Shown: positions 1 through 7,770, numbered from the stretch's first letter. The stretch is 8,473 nucleotides of DNA from Prevotellaceae bacterium (GCA_030536165.1 JAUNQM010000045.1:3095-11567); one strand, 5' to 3'. The notes: generated by a model from the sequence alone, not told the origin. Program-made: numbers and translations.

Positions 1-33
1 CATAGATTTTTTCGAGTTGACGTAACCGAAGCA

Positions 34-666
34 CTATTTCAATTGTTTGTAGCAATGCAGAATCCTCCAAAAAGCAGTCAAGTTTGCAAGGGCTGCAATT
101 ATCCACATTGATATGATAAGGCACAGTATCTCGCCTATGATGCCAGCAAGTATCGCTCCTAACGCAGTGAGCACAACTCTTTCAGGGCGTTGCATAAATC
201 CAACCTTGCACTCGATTCCGATTCCTTCAGCACGAGCACGGACATAGCTTACCATTATCGAACCGATAAGTGCCACAAAGGTTACGATGCCGCTGAGTAC
301 GTCGTTGGAAAGAAGGAAGTAGAACGTGATGCCAAACAAAGAAAAGAGTTCGCTATAACGGTCGAGTGCGCTATCCCACAATGCACCAAAACGGCTCTCC
401 ATATTGCCCATACGCGCAAGGCGGCCGTCCATCATGTCGAAAAGTCCTGCAAACAGAATCACGGCCCCAGCCCAACCGACAAGAGACAGTCGCGAGTTCT
501 CATCGGTTCCCTCTGCAGCCACAATCAGTATTGCCGAAGCAACTACATTGAGCAAGAAGCCAACGAAAGTGACAATGTTAGGCGTAATGCCCAACCTAAT
601 CATAGCCTTTATCAATGGATTGATAATGCTGTAAATACTTTTTTGAAAAAAATCTCTATGATTCAT
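34..666 (-). CDS. CDP-alcohol phosphatidyltransferase, likely phosphatidylinositol-phosphate-synthase-like
   Basis: Integral-membrane enzyme of 210 aa that would transfer a phosphatidyl group from a CDP-lipid to an alcohol, releasing CMP. The family's catalytic signature is complete: D77, D80, G81, A84, R85, then eight residues to G94, D98 and D102; the aspartates bind metal and CDP. About six membrane helices can be drawn. SYVRARAE (140-147) and RPER (160-163), together with the DSALDR ending of the signature, resemble actinobacterial phosphatidylinositol-phosphate synthases. Phosphatidylglycerophosphate synthases usually read DP.ADK there. The chosen ATG (666-664) overlaps the TGA of the upstream gtrA-like gene as ATGA, implying translational coupling. 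A longer open frame reaching 753 would overlap that gene by 91 nt and adds no family sequence. The stop is TAG at 36-34, and a minus-strand ATG at 3-1 may start the next operon gene. Family sure; substrate inferred. Confidence 0.9.
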   Translation of the reverse strand: MNHRDFFQKSIYSIINPLIKAMIRLGITPNIVTFVGFLLNVVASAILIVAAEGTDENSRLSLVGWAGAVILFAGLFDMMDGRLARMGNMESRFGALWDSALDRYSELFSLFGITFYFLLSNDVLSGIVTFVALIGSIMVSYVRARAEGIGIECKVGFMQRPERVVLTALGAILAGIIGEILCLIISMWIIAALANLTAFWRILHCYKQLK

Positions 667-1109
667 TCTTTCATGTTTTTTATGTACCGATGAAATAGTT
701 TCTCCGTATGGCAATTGCGATAGACATAGAATCTCTGCAACTGATAGTTCCACAAGACAGCCACGAGTATTGCCACAACTACCTTTGGGAAGAGGAAGTG
801 TATATGCAAAAGTTCAGTAAGGGCATACGTGCCAAACGTGTTGAGCGCAATGCTTCCAAGCCATACCTCAAGGTATTTGATTGCTACACTACGCTTATGC
901 TGGTGTGCATCTTCAAACACATATTTATAATTGATGACGCAATTAGTCACACCGCCACTGATGGCTCCTATCATTGTTGCGTAGAAGTAATACACGCCAA
1001 AACATTGAGCTAACAGTATCGTCAAACCGAAGTCAACACAAGTTGCCACGACAGCAGAGACTTGTGCTTTGGCAAACAACACCATATTCTTCTTTATCCT
1101 GCAGTCCAC
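663..1109 (-). CDS. GtrA-family four-helix membrane protein
   Basis: Small membrane protein of 148 aa resembling the GtrA/DPMS_2 family, whose members are thought to help move polyprenyl- or lipid-linked sugars across the inner membrane. Seen in the sequence: an N-terminal FAKAQVSA segment followed by ATCVDFG, a GAISGGVTNCVINYKYVF segment near residues 48-65, and a C-terminal WNYQLQRFYVYR, the usual family ending. Four hydrophobic stretches fit the family topology. The start used is GTG at 1109-1107, two nt after the pgpA stop. An in-frame ATG at 1085-1083 would give 140 aa but leaves an unusually short lead before the first helix. The gene lies between a PgpA-type phosphatase and a CDP-alcohol phosphatidyltransferase and overlaps the latter by 4 nt, so a role in phospholipid or glycolipid handling is inferred. 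Its substrate cannot be told from sequence. Confidence 0.82.
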   Translation of the reverse strand: MDCRIKKNMVLFAKAQVSAVVATCVDFGLTILLAQCFGVYYFYATMIGAISGGVTNCVINYKYVFEDAHQHKRSVAIKYLEVWLGSIALNTFGTYALTELLHIHFLFPKVVVAILVAVLWNYQLQRFYVYRNCHTEKLFHRYIKNMKE

Positions 1110-1111
1110 GC

Positions 1112-1618
1112 CTATCCTACTATCAAATTAAGAGAGAATAATATGACTGCGGAATAAACGCCAGCCAAGACGTCGTCGAGCATTACACCAAGCCCCCCAG
1201 AGAACTCTTCCATGCGTCGTATGCCAAGTGGTTTAAGAATATCGAAGAAACGGAACAGCAGAAAAGCCACCCACGGTTCCCACCAGACAAACGGTGTTGC
1301 CACAAGCAACGAAATCCACACGCCCACCATCTCATCGACCACTACGCGGCTTGGATCTTCGCCCCAGTAAGGTTCGAGCCTGTTATCGGCCCAAATACCT
1401 AACGGAGTGAATACTACAATCAGCAAAAACGTGGCAATAATCAGGTAGAGAGGCGTAAACACATACGACAATGCAATCCATATCAGCGTGGCGAGTAATG
1501 CGCCAGCCGTACCTGGTCCCCACGGCCAAAAGCCTGAACCGAAGCCAGTGCCAATCATCATCGGCACAAACGGCGGCTTGCGCTCTGCTTGGTTTCTAAT
1601 TCTCTTTTTCGTTTTCAT
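1112..1618 (-). CDS. pgpA: PgpA-family phosphatidylglycerophosphatase A (possible phosphatidylinositol-phosphate phosphatase)
   Basis: Membrane lipid phosphatase of 168 aa, the usual PgpA length. The classical member removes the terminal phosphate of phosphatidylglycerophosphate to give phosphatidylglycerol. Family motifs appear in order: TGFGSG (24-29), PGTAGA (35-40), EDPSRVVVDEMVG (87-99, with D95 and E96), FRFFDILKP (122-130) and GGLGVMLDDVLAG (141-153, with D148 and D149). Hydrophobic helices lie between them. It is first in a three-gene operon with a GtrA-like protein and a CDP-alcohol phosphatidyltransferase, an arrangement suggesting consecutive steps: synthesis of a phosphatidyl-alcohol phosphate, then dephosphorylation. 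Because the transferase looks PIP-synthase-like, this copy may act on phosphatidylinositol phosphate; that is inference. The start ATG at 1618-1616 is only 7 nt past the promoter -7 box, so the message is probably leaderless. Met20 or Met21 could serve as later starts but would cut close to the first motif. Confidence 0.92.
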   Translation of the reverse strand: MKTKKRIRNQAERKPPFVPMMIGTGFGSGFWPWGPGTAGALLATLIWIALSYVFTPLYLIIATFLLIVVFTPLGIWADNRLEPYWGEDPSRVVVDEMVGVWISLLVATPFVWWEPWVAFLLFRFFDILKPLGIRRMEEFSGGLGVMLDDVLAGVYSAVILFSLNLIVG

Positions 1619-1625
1619 TTGTGTG

Positions 1626-1656
1626 CAAAGATACGAATAAGCAAGGGAAAAACAAA
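1626..1656 (-). promoter_or_regulatory. Bacteroidota-type promoter of the pgpA lipid operon
   Basis: Read on the minus strand, TTTG (1656-1653) is followed by a 19-nt spacer and TATCTTTG (1633-1626). This is an exact match to the Bacteroidota primary sigma consensus TTTG / TAnnTTTG with normal spacing. Transcription should begin a few bases after 1626, near 1622-1618, which coincides with the pgpA ATG at 1618. Confidence 0.8.
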
Positions 1657-1860
1657 ATTTATTTTAGTTTTTCCAAACGAAAACATATTCGACACAGTCA
1701 ACAGAAGATAGAGGAAACCACTTACTTCAATTTTCTTAAAGGCAAAAGAACATTACAACTCCAATGATTAATTCGTTGAGCGAATGGTAACATAGATTAT
1801 GTTTTTCCATAATTTTTGTTAATTGTTTAAGTAAAATGCCCATACTTCAATATAAATGAG

Positions 1861-1868
1861 TAATTTTG
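1861..1868 (+). promoter_or_regulatory. Probable -7 box of the RND efflux operon
   Basis: TAATTTTG at 1861-1868, followed by CA, matches the Bacteroidota TAnnTTTG element exactly. No TTTG is found 19-21 nt upstream (the bases near 1838-1841 read GCCC), so the -33 half is poor. The promoter may be weak or need an activator. It predicts a start point around 1873-1876 and a leader of about 95 nt before the channel gene. Confidence 0.55.
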
Positions 1869-1879
1869 CACAACATTAC

Positions 1880-1907
1880 GAAAACTCTACTGACGTTTCG
1901 AGTTTTC
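1880..1907 (+). promoter_or_regulatory. Inverted repeat at the predicted start of the efflux-operon leader (operator or hairpin)
   Basis: GAAAACTC (1880-1887) and GAGTTTTC (1900-1907) are perfect 8-bp reverse complements with a 12-nt centre. An alternative pairing exists, CGAAA (1879-1883) with TTTCG (1896-1900), so an RNA could fold two ways. The repeat begins 11 nt after the -7 box, where a repressor dimer site or a 5' mRNA hairpin would affect expression. The repeat is directly visible; its role is inferred. Confidence 0.45.
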
Positions 1908-1969
1908 AAAAAGGATTATAGTACTTCTATATATCCCATTACTAAGATTAAATTTTCAATAAAACAAAT

Positions 1970-3280
1970 ATGAAGGTATTTAGATTATTTTCGTTTCTTT
2001 CAACAATCGTGTTTGCAACGACAGTCAGCGCAGAAACGCTGACAGTTGACCTCGACAAGGCAATAGAGATTGCTATCGCCGAGAATCCTACTATCAGTAT
2101 TGCAGACAAGGACATCCAACTGAAAGAGATTGCAAACACAGAAGCATGGCAGAACCTGCTGCCTACGGTTTCGGCAACCGGTTCGCTGCAACACACGTTG
2201 CTCGCCGCTGAAATGAAACTCGGCGACCAGAAGTTTAAGATGGGTAAAGACAACACTAACACGGCTGCACTGGCAGGTACGCTGACGTTGCCACTGTTTA
2301 TGCCAGCTGTGTATCAGTCAATGAAGCTGACGAAGCAAGACGTGCTGCTGGCACGCGAGAAAGCTCGCAGCAGTCGTCTCGACCTTGTCAATCAGGTTAC
2401 AAAGGCTTACTACCAGCTGCTCATAGCACAGGAATCGCAGAAGGTGATGGAAAAGGCTTACAGCGTGAGCAAGGAGAATTACGAACTTGTTAACAAGAAA
2501 TACACCGTAGGAAAGGTGAGCGAATACGACAAGATTAGCGCCGAAGTACAAATGCGCAGCATGAGCACGTCGCTTGTACAGGCAAAGAATGCCGTGACTT
2601 TGTCGCAACTCAACCTGAAAGTGCTGATGGGTGTGACGGCAGATGTCGATGTAGTAATCAACGATAACCTTGAGTCATACAAGAGCTCGCTGACGTTGGA
2701 CAACGTGGAGAATGGTGTGTTTGAACTTTCAAACAATACAACCATGCGCCAGATAGACCTCAACCAGAAACTGCTCGAAAGGAATATTTCCATACAGCGC
2801 ACGAACTTCATGCCATCGTTGGCTTTCCAGCTCACAGGACAATATCAGTCACTCTACAATGAGAATTGGAAAATTTGGAAGTACGACTGGGCACCAAGTT
2901 CTACGTTTACTCTGGCTTTGACTATTCCAATCTTCACCGCAAGCAACTGGACAAAGATTAAATCAAGCAAAGTGCAGCTTGCACAATTGCAAGATACACG
3001 CACTAATACTATGCGCCAACTTAATATGGCTTTGGAGAGCTATAAGGAGAACATGGTGGCAGCAATATCTGAGGTAGAAAGTAACGCTGAGGCTGTGAAC
3101 CAAGCCGACAAGGCTCGCACGATAGCCGAAAAACGCTACGACGTGGGCAAAGGTACAATACTCGAACTTAACCAGAGCGAACTTGCACTCACACAGGCAC
3201 AGCTGACTTACTATCAATCAATATACAACTACCTAACCAATAAGGCAGACTTTGACTATACACTTGGTAGAAAATTTTAA
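1970..3280 (+). CDS. TolC-family outer-membrane efflux channel
   Basis: Outer-membrane exit duct of the tripartite pump, 436 aa, a normal length for the OEP family. Residues 1-21 form a signal peptide ending TVSA before ETLTVDL. There is no lipobox cysteine, so the protein is TolC-like rather than a lipoprotein OprM type. Two OEP repeats follow, at roughly 27-215 and 240-432. Each has long Ala/Gln/Lys-rich helices and a short beta segment, for example STFTLALTIPIF in the second. The C-terminal AEKRYDVGKGTILELNQSE helix and the ending DYTLGRKF are typical. In the family these proteins form trimers with a beta barrel in the membrane and a long periplasmic alpha tunnel. It is the first gene of the operon, 42 nt ahead of the adaptor gene. 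The ATG follows an A-rich leader with no clear Shine-Dalgarno site. Which compounds are exported is unknown. Confidence 0.93.
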   Translation: MKVFRLFSFLSTIVFATTVSAETLTVDLDKAIEIAIAENPTISIADKDIQLKEIANTEAWQNLLPTVSATGSLQHTLLAAEMKLGDQKFKMGKDNTNTAALAGTLTLPLFMPAVYQSMKLTKQDVLLAREKARSSRLDLVNQVTKAYYQLLIAQESQKVMEKAYSVSKENYELVNKKYTVGKVSEYDKISAEVQMRSMSTSLVQAKNAVTLSQLNLKVLMGVTADVDVVINDNLESYKSSLTLDNVENGVFELSNNTTMRQIDLNQKLLERNISIQRTNFMPSLAFQLTGQYQSLYNENWKIWKYDWAPSSTFTLALTIPIFTASNWTKIKSSKVQLAQLQDTRTNTMRQLNMALESYKENMVAAISEVESNAEAVNQADKARTIAEKRYDVGKGTILELNQSELALTQAQLTYYQSIYNYLTNKADFDYTLGRKF

Positions 3281-3322
3281 TTTCCAGTTTTTCCATATAA
3301 AATATATAAAAAACAAAAATAA

Positions 3323-4423
3323 ATGAAGACACTTAAATTCACATTCGTATTAGGTGCTATGGCAATAGCATTGCTGACAGCATCATGTGGAAGCAAAGAC
3401 AAAAACGCTGGCATGACAGACGAGAAGCCTAAGGTAAAACTTGCAAAGGCTGAATCGAAGGCAATCCAGCAGTCAGAGGAATTTACAGCTACCGTTGAGA
3501 GCGACGTAAAGAACAACATCGCCCCTAACGCTATGTATCGTATCAAGAAGATTTATGTCGATGTAGGCGACTATGTTAGCAAAGGACAGACAGTTGTTCA
3601 GCTCGACGTTGCAAACCAAGACCAACTGAGCCTGCAAATCAAGAGTCAGATTGCTCAAGCTGAAAGTCAGATTGCACAGATGCAGAACCAGCAGGCTGAG
3701 TTTAACCGCGTTGCTGAACTCTACAATATGGGCGGCATCTCAAAATCAGAGTATGATGCAGCACTCACACAATTAAAGGTTCAGAAGAATAGTGTAGCAG
3801 CACAGCAGAGCCAGGTAAGCGCACTACGCACCCAGCTCGCACAGATGAACCAGAACACTCGTCTGGTAAGTCCTATCAGCGGAGTCGTTACAGCAAGAAA
3901 CTATGACGACGGTGACCTCTATTCACAGCAGCCTATACTCACTGTAGAGCAACTGAACCCTGTGAAGTTGAAGATTAACGTGTCTGAATCACACTACAGC
4001 GAGGTTAAGAAAGGTCTTGGCGTTGACATCAAACTCGACGCTTATCCTGACGATGTGTTTGAAGGCAAGGTAACAACCATTTATCCTTCAATCGACCAGG
4101 CAACACATACATTCCCTGTTGAAATCATGATTACCAACAAGGGCGGCAAGGTTCGTCCAGGAATGTTCGGCCGTGCAAGCCTCAACTTTGGCGAAGAGGA
4201 ACATGTTGTCGTACCTGATGAAGCACTTGTAAAGCAGGTAGGCGCTGGCGACAGATACGTCTATGTATATAAGGACGGCAAAGTATCTTACAACAAGGTA
4301 ACACTTGGCAAGCACTTCGACAACTACTATGAGATTCTTGATGGTGTAAAGCCAGGCGACATGATTGTCGTTGCCGGAATGTCACGTCTCTCTAACGGTC
4401 GTGAAGTGGAAGTGGAAAAATAA
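3323..4423 (+). CDS. RND efflux periplasmic adaptor (membrane fusion lipoprotein)
   Basis: The adaptor joins the inner-membrane permease to the outer-membrane channel; 366 aa, as in AcrA/MexA relatives. A lipoprotein signal ends LLTASC with the lipidated cysteine at C22, followed by GSKDKN, which lacks the acidic run of some surface-exported Bacteroidota lipoproteins. Domains in order: first half of the biotinyl-lipoyl domain (about 67-96, VDVGDYVSKGQTVVQLD); a Gln/Ala-rich coiled-coil hairpin (97-178) with the usual AELYNMGGISKSEYD turn; the second lipoyl half (182-212, SPISGVVTARNYDDGDLY); a beta barrel (213-290) ending KVRPGMFGRASL; and a membrane-proximal domain (291-366). It lies 42 nt after the channel gene and 115 nt before the permease gene. 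The A-rich leader gives no Shine-Dalgarno site. The function is secure as a family call; substrate specificity is not readable. Confidence 0.94.
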   Translation: MKTLKFTFVLGAMAIALLTASCGSKDKNAGMTDEKPKVKLAKAESKAIQQSEEFTATVESDVKNNIAPNAMYRIKKIYVDVGDYVSKGQTVVQLDVANQDQLSLQIKSQIAQAESQIAQMQNQQAEFNRVAELYNMGGISKSEYDAALTQLKVQKNSVAAQQSQVSALRTQLAQMNQNTRLVSPISGVVTARNYDDGDLYSQQPILTVEQLNPVKLKINVSESHYSEVKKGLGVDIKLDAYPDDVFEGKVTTIYPSIDQATHTFPVEIMITNKGGKVRPGMFGRASLNFGEEEHVVVPDEALVKQVGAGDRYVYVYKDGKVSYNKVTLGKHFDNYYEILDGVKPGDMIVVAGMSRLSNGREVEVEK

Positions 4424-4538
4424 TCCATATAAAATATTCATTAAATAAAACAATGTTTAAGGTTTCAAGTTGCAAGCACAAGTCTTAACTACTTAACACC
4501 TTCAACTACTTAACTACCAAATCACACATTAATAATAT
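4424..4538 (+). other. Unusually long spacer inside the efflux operon, with direct repeats
   Basis: This 115-bp AT-rich gap separates the adaptor stop and the permease ATG, while the other gaps in the operon are 42 and 55 nt. It contains AACTACTTAAC twice, at 4487-4497 and 4504-4514, in register at a 17-bp period. No hairpin followed by a U-run is seen, so read-through into the permease gene is likely. No good TAnnTTTG promoter is seen either. Confidence 0.5.
4487..4520 (+). repeat. Two-copy 17-bp direct repeat (AACTACTTAAC core)
   Basis: Units 4487-4503 and 4504-4520 share an identical 11-bp core, AACTACTTAAC, and then diverge. The copies sit 18 bp before the permease start codon. They may be simple replication slippage or a remnant of a dispersed intergenic repeat. 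No function is evident. Confidence 0.6.
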
Positions 4539-7500
4539 ATGAGCATATACGAAGGAGCGGTAAAACGCCCGATTATGACAACACTGTGCTTCGCTGCAGT
4601 AGTAGTGTTTGGTGTGTTCTCATTGGCAAAACTGCCTATTGACCTCTACCCAGACATAGAGACCAACACCATCATGGTGATGACTTACTACAACGGAGCA
4701 TCAGCAAGCGATATTGAGAATAACGTCACACGCCCGCTGGAAAACACGCTGAACTCCGTTGAGCATCTGAAGCACATCACTTCAAACTCGCGTGAGAACA
4801 TTTCGGTTGTGACGCTTGAGTTTGAATTCGGATATGACATTGACGTATTGACAAACGATGTGCGTGATAAGTTGGACATGGTGTCCAACTCATTACCTAA
4901 TGATGCCAACACGCCTATCCTGTTCAAGTTCTCTACCGACATGATTCCAATCCTCATCTTGTCGGCAACAGCAGAAGAAAGCCAGAAGGCACTCTATAAG
5001 ATACTCGACGACAACATTGCCAACCCACTGGCACGTGTCGATGGAGTCGGTACAGTGTCAATATCAGGTGCACCACAACGCGAAATCAACATCTACATGG
5101 ATGCTGCGAAGATGGAGGCATACGGTATTTCGCCTGCTGCTGTGAGCTCGGCAATTTCAGGTGAGAACAAGAACGTCACAGGTGGTACGATGGATGTCGG
5201 AACGCAAACGTTCACCGTTCGTGCCGAGGGTGAATTTACAGATCCGTCGCAGATGGCAAACGTAATCGTCGGCACCCAGAATGGTACCAACGTATATCTC
5301 CGCGACGTTGCACGCATCGTCGATAACCTTGAGGAACGTGCACAACGTGCCTTCACTAATGGTAAGCAAGGTGCAATGGTCATCATCCAGAAGCAGAGCG
5401 GTGCAAACTCTGTTGAGATTGCAAACAAGGTGCACAAGATGCTGCCTACACTGCAGAAGAGCCTGCCTGACGATGTGCAACTCGGTGTGATTGTCGATAC
5501 ATCCGACAACATCAAGAGTACCATCAAGTCACTCTCCGACACGGTGATGTATGCGTTGATATTCGTCGTGCTCGTGGTATTCGTCTTCCTCGGAAGATGG
5601 AGGGCAACGGTCATCATCTGCCTCACAATCCCAATGTCACTGATTGCATCATTCATATACCTTTACGCTACAGGCAGTTCGCTCAACATGATTTCCATGT
5701 CGTGTTTGTCAATCGCCATCGGTAACGTGGTCGATGACGCCATCGTGGTCTTGGAGAACGTGACGACCCACATCGAACGTGGATCGAAGCCAGACCGTGC
5801 GTCTGTCCACGGAACAAACGAAGTTGCAATCTCCGTAATCGCATCTACACTCACCATGCTCGCCGTGTTCTTCCCTCTTACAATGGTAACGGGTAAGACT
5901 GGTGTGCTCTTCAAGGAGTTAGGTTGGATGATGTGTATTATCATGATTATCTCAACCGTATCTGCACTTTCATTCACCCCAATGATGACATCGCAGTTCC
6001 TCAGACTGGAGAAGAAGCAGAGCGAGACTTTCAAGAAGATATACGGACCTATTCAGGCAAAGCTCGACCAACTCGACGAATGGTATGAGAAGAAAATCAA
6101 CTGGGCTGTACGTCACCGCAAGGCTGTCATCCTCGGATGTATCGGATTCTTCGGACTCAGTCTGCTTGCTGCCGAAGTTTTCGGATTAAAGAGCGAGTTC
6201 ATGCCAGCCAACGACTCTGGTCGTGTGGGTATCACACTCGAACTGCCTATCGGAACAAGAGTAGAAAAGGCTGAAGCTGTGGCAAAGATGCTGACCGAAA
6301 AGTGGATGCAACGCTATGGCAAGGATATGCAATGCTGTAACTTCAGTGTAGGCCAGGCTGGTGAGGACAACACATTCGCTTCATTGAGAGACAATGGTTC
6401 ACACATTATTTCATATAACATCAAGTTCGTTGACTCCAACAAGCGCGACATCGGCCTTGTTGAAATCTGCGACCAGATGCGTGCAGACTGTAAGGCTGTG
6501 CCAGAGCTTGCAAAGTATAATGTACAGCTCGGCGGTGGCAACAGTTCTATGGGTGGACAGAACATGGCTACATTTGAAATCTATGGTCACGACATGGATG
6601 CGACTTACGACGTTGCAACACAGTTGGCACAGAAGTTCAAAAATAGCGAAATGATTTCACAGGTAAACATTTCACGTTCCGACTATCAGCCTGAAATCGT
6701 AGTTAACTTCGACCGCGACAAACTTGCACTTCAAGGTCTGACACTATCGGCAGCAGCCACTACAGTGCGCAACGCTATCACAGGTTCATTGATGTCATAC
6801 TATCGTGAAGACGGTGAAGAATACGACATCAAGGTGCGCTACGAGCCGACTGACCGCCAGTCAATAGAGGCTGTAGAGAATATGATGATACCTAACAACA
6901 TGGGAAAGATTGTTCGTGTACGCGATATTGCAACTGTTGAAGAATCATCAATTCCTCCAACGATTGAGCGTAAGGACCGTCAGCGTATCGTTACTGTAAA
7001 CGCTGTTTTGAAGAAGGGCTACGCTCTCTCCGACGGTGTTGAACTTGGTAATAAGTTCGTAGATGAGATGACATTGCCTGCAAGCGTATCATGTAAGGTG
7101 GCAGGTTCATACGAAGACCAGCAAGACTCAAACCGCGACCTCGGTACACTCCTCATCCTTGTTGTACTCCTCGTATTCATCGTAATGGCAGCACAGTTCG
7201 AATCGTGGACATACCCATTCATCATCATGATTTCACTCGTGTTCGCATTCTCTGGTATCATCTTTGCACTGGTATTTACAGGCACATCGCTTAACATCAT
7301 GTCCATCCTCGGTGGTATCATGCTCGTTGGTATCGTTGTGAAGAATGGTATCGTGCTCATTGACTACACTCAGCTGAAGCGCGAACAAGGCTACGGACTC
7401 ATCCGTGCAGCAGTAACGGCTGCAAGAAGCCGTCTCCGTCCTATCCTCATGACTACCATGACTACCATCCTCGGTATGGTGCCATTGGCTGTCAGTCAGG

Positions 7501-7715
7501 GTGTAGGTGCCGAAATGTGGCGACCTCTCGGTATCTCTATCATCGGAGGTCTGACTGTTTCTACATGTCTGACGCTGATTTACGTACCGTCTATGTTCTG
7601 TATCTTCGGAGGCTCAGCCATCAAGCGCAAGCGTAAGAGCATGGCTCGCAAACTCGAACTTGCCAAGTACTGGAAAGAAAACAAAGACAAGGAATCGTTC
7701 AAGAAGAGAAAGTAA
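4539..7715 (+). CDS. HAE1/AcrB-type RND efflux permease
   Basis: Inner-membrane proton-driven antiporter of 1058 aa, full length for the hydrophobe/amphiphile efflux family. It has the duplicated RND layout: TM1 near residues 10-30, a large periplasmic loop, TM2-6 (about 335-485), a cytoplasmic link, TM7 near 528-548, a second periplasmic loop, then TM8-12 (about 868-1025). The proton-relay residues are present: D399-D400 in GNVVDDAIVVLENV (TM4) and K935 in GIVVKNGIVLIDY (TM10), matching AcrB D407/D408 and K940. Other family hallmarks are PIDLYPDI (33-40), ERKDRQRIVTV (810-820) and MAAQFESW (883-890). The C-terminal tail is Lys-rich and cytoplasmic. A Gly/Ser-rich stretch (665-675) lies in the second loop. 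The heavy-metal (CzcA) type is less likely from overall character, but the substrate cannot be fixed. The gene is third in the operon, with no Shine-Dalgarno site before the ATG. Confidence 0.95.
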   Translation: MSIYEGAVKRPIMTTLCFAAVVVFGVFSLAKLPIDLYPDIETNTIMVMTYYNGASASDIENNVTRPLENTLNSVEHLKHITSNSRENISVVTLEFEFGYDIDVLTNDVRDKLDMVSNSLPNDANTPILFKFSTDMIPILILSATAEESQKALYKILDDNIANPLARVDGVGTVSISGAPQREINIYMDAAKMEAYGISPAAVSSAISGENKNVTGGTMDVGTQTFTVRAEGEFTDPSQMANVIVGTQNGTNVYLRDVARIVDNLEERAQRAFTNGKQGAMVIIQKQSGANSVEIANKVHKMLPTLQKSLPDDVQLGVIVDTSDNIKSTIKSLSDTVMYALIFVVLVVFVFLGRWRATVIICLTIPMSLIASFIYLYATGSSLNMISMSCLSIAIGNVVDDAIVVLENVTTHIERGSKPDRASVHGTNEVAISVIASTLTMLAVFFPLTMVTGKTGVLFKELGWMMCIIMIISTVSALSFTPMMTSQFLRLEKKQSETFKKIYGPIQAKLDQLDEWYEKKINWAVRHRKAVILGCIGFFGLSLLAAEVFGLKSEFMPANDSGRVGITLELPIGTRVEKAEAVAKMLTEKWMQRYGKDMQCCNFSVGQAGEDNTFASLRDNGSHIISYNIKFVDSNKRDIGLVEICDQMRADCKAVPELAKYNVQLGGGNSSMGGQNMATFEIYGHDMDATYDVATQLAQKFKNSEMISQVNISRSDYQPEIVVNFDRDKLALQGLTLSAAATTVRNAITGSLMSYYREDGEEYDIKVRYEPTDRQSIEAVENMMIPNNMGKIVRVRDIATVEESSIPPTIERKDRQRIVTVNAVLKKGYALSDGVELGNKFVDEMTLPASVSCKVAGSYEDQQDSNRDLGTLLILVVLLVFIVMAAQFESWTYPFIIMISLVFAFSGIIFALVFTGTSLNIMSILGGIMLVGIVVKNGIVLIDYTQLKREQGYGLIRAAVTAARSRLRPILMTTMTTILGMVPLAVSQGVGAEMWRPLGISIIGGLTVSTCLTLIYVPSMFCIFGGSAIKRKRKSMARKLELAKYWKENKDKESFKKRK

Positions 7716-7770
7716 AGATGATTTGGAGTTAAATTTCTAAGTCAGAAAATCAATCCGTAAATAAAAAACG

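Larger units (their letters stand above)
1619..1969. other. Divergent intergenic region between the lipid and efflux operons
   Basis: This 351-bp AT-rich spacer carries outward promoters for both operons and no convincing ORF. The leftward promoter lies at 1626-1656 and the rightward -7 box at 1861-1868. Short inverted repeats are visible: ATTCG/CGAAT with a 5-nt centre (1771-1785), and GAAAACTC/GAGTTTTC with a 12-nt centre (1880-1907). The stretch from about 1657 to 1770 shows nothing I can name. The region is the natural place for a regulator of the pump to bind, but no regulator gene is adjacent. Confidence 0.6.

Noticed and set aside
190..693. Plus-strand 167-codon open frame opposite the transferase and gtrA-like genes
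   Set aside because: It lies antisense to genes with clear family motifs, has a low-complexity polar composition and resembles no family; it is an antisense shadow.
667..753. N-terminal 29-residue extension of the CDP-alcohol phosphatidyltransferase
   Set aside because: It would overlap the gtrA-like gene by 91 nt, carries no family sequence, and an ATG in a coupled ATGA overlap gives a normal-length protein.
1810..1818. Second possible -7 box TAATTTTTG upstream of the efflux operon
   Set aside because: It has three bases instead of two between TA and TTTG and no matching upstream TTTG; the exact box at 1861-1868 is preferred.
5093..5656. Minus-strand 187-codon open frame inside the permease gene
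   Set aside because: It is antisense to conserved RND permease sequence and its Ser/Thr-rich translation is typical of the opposite strand of a membrane-protein gene.
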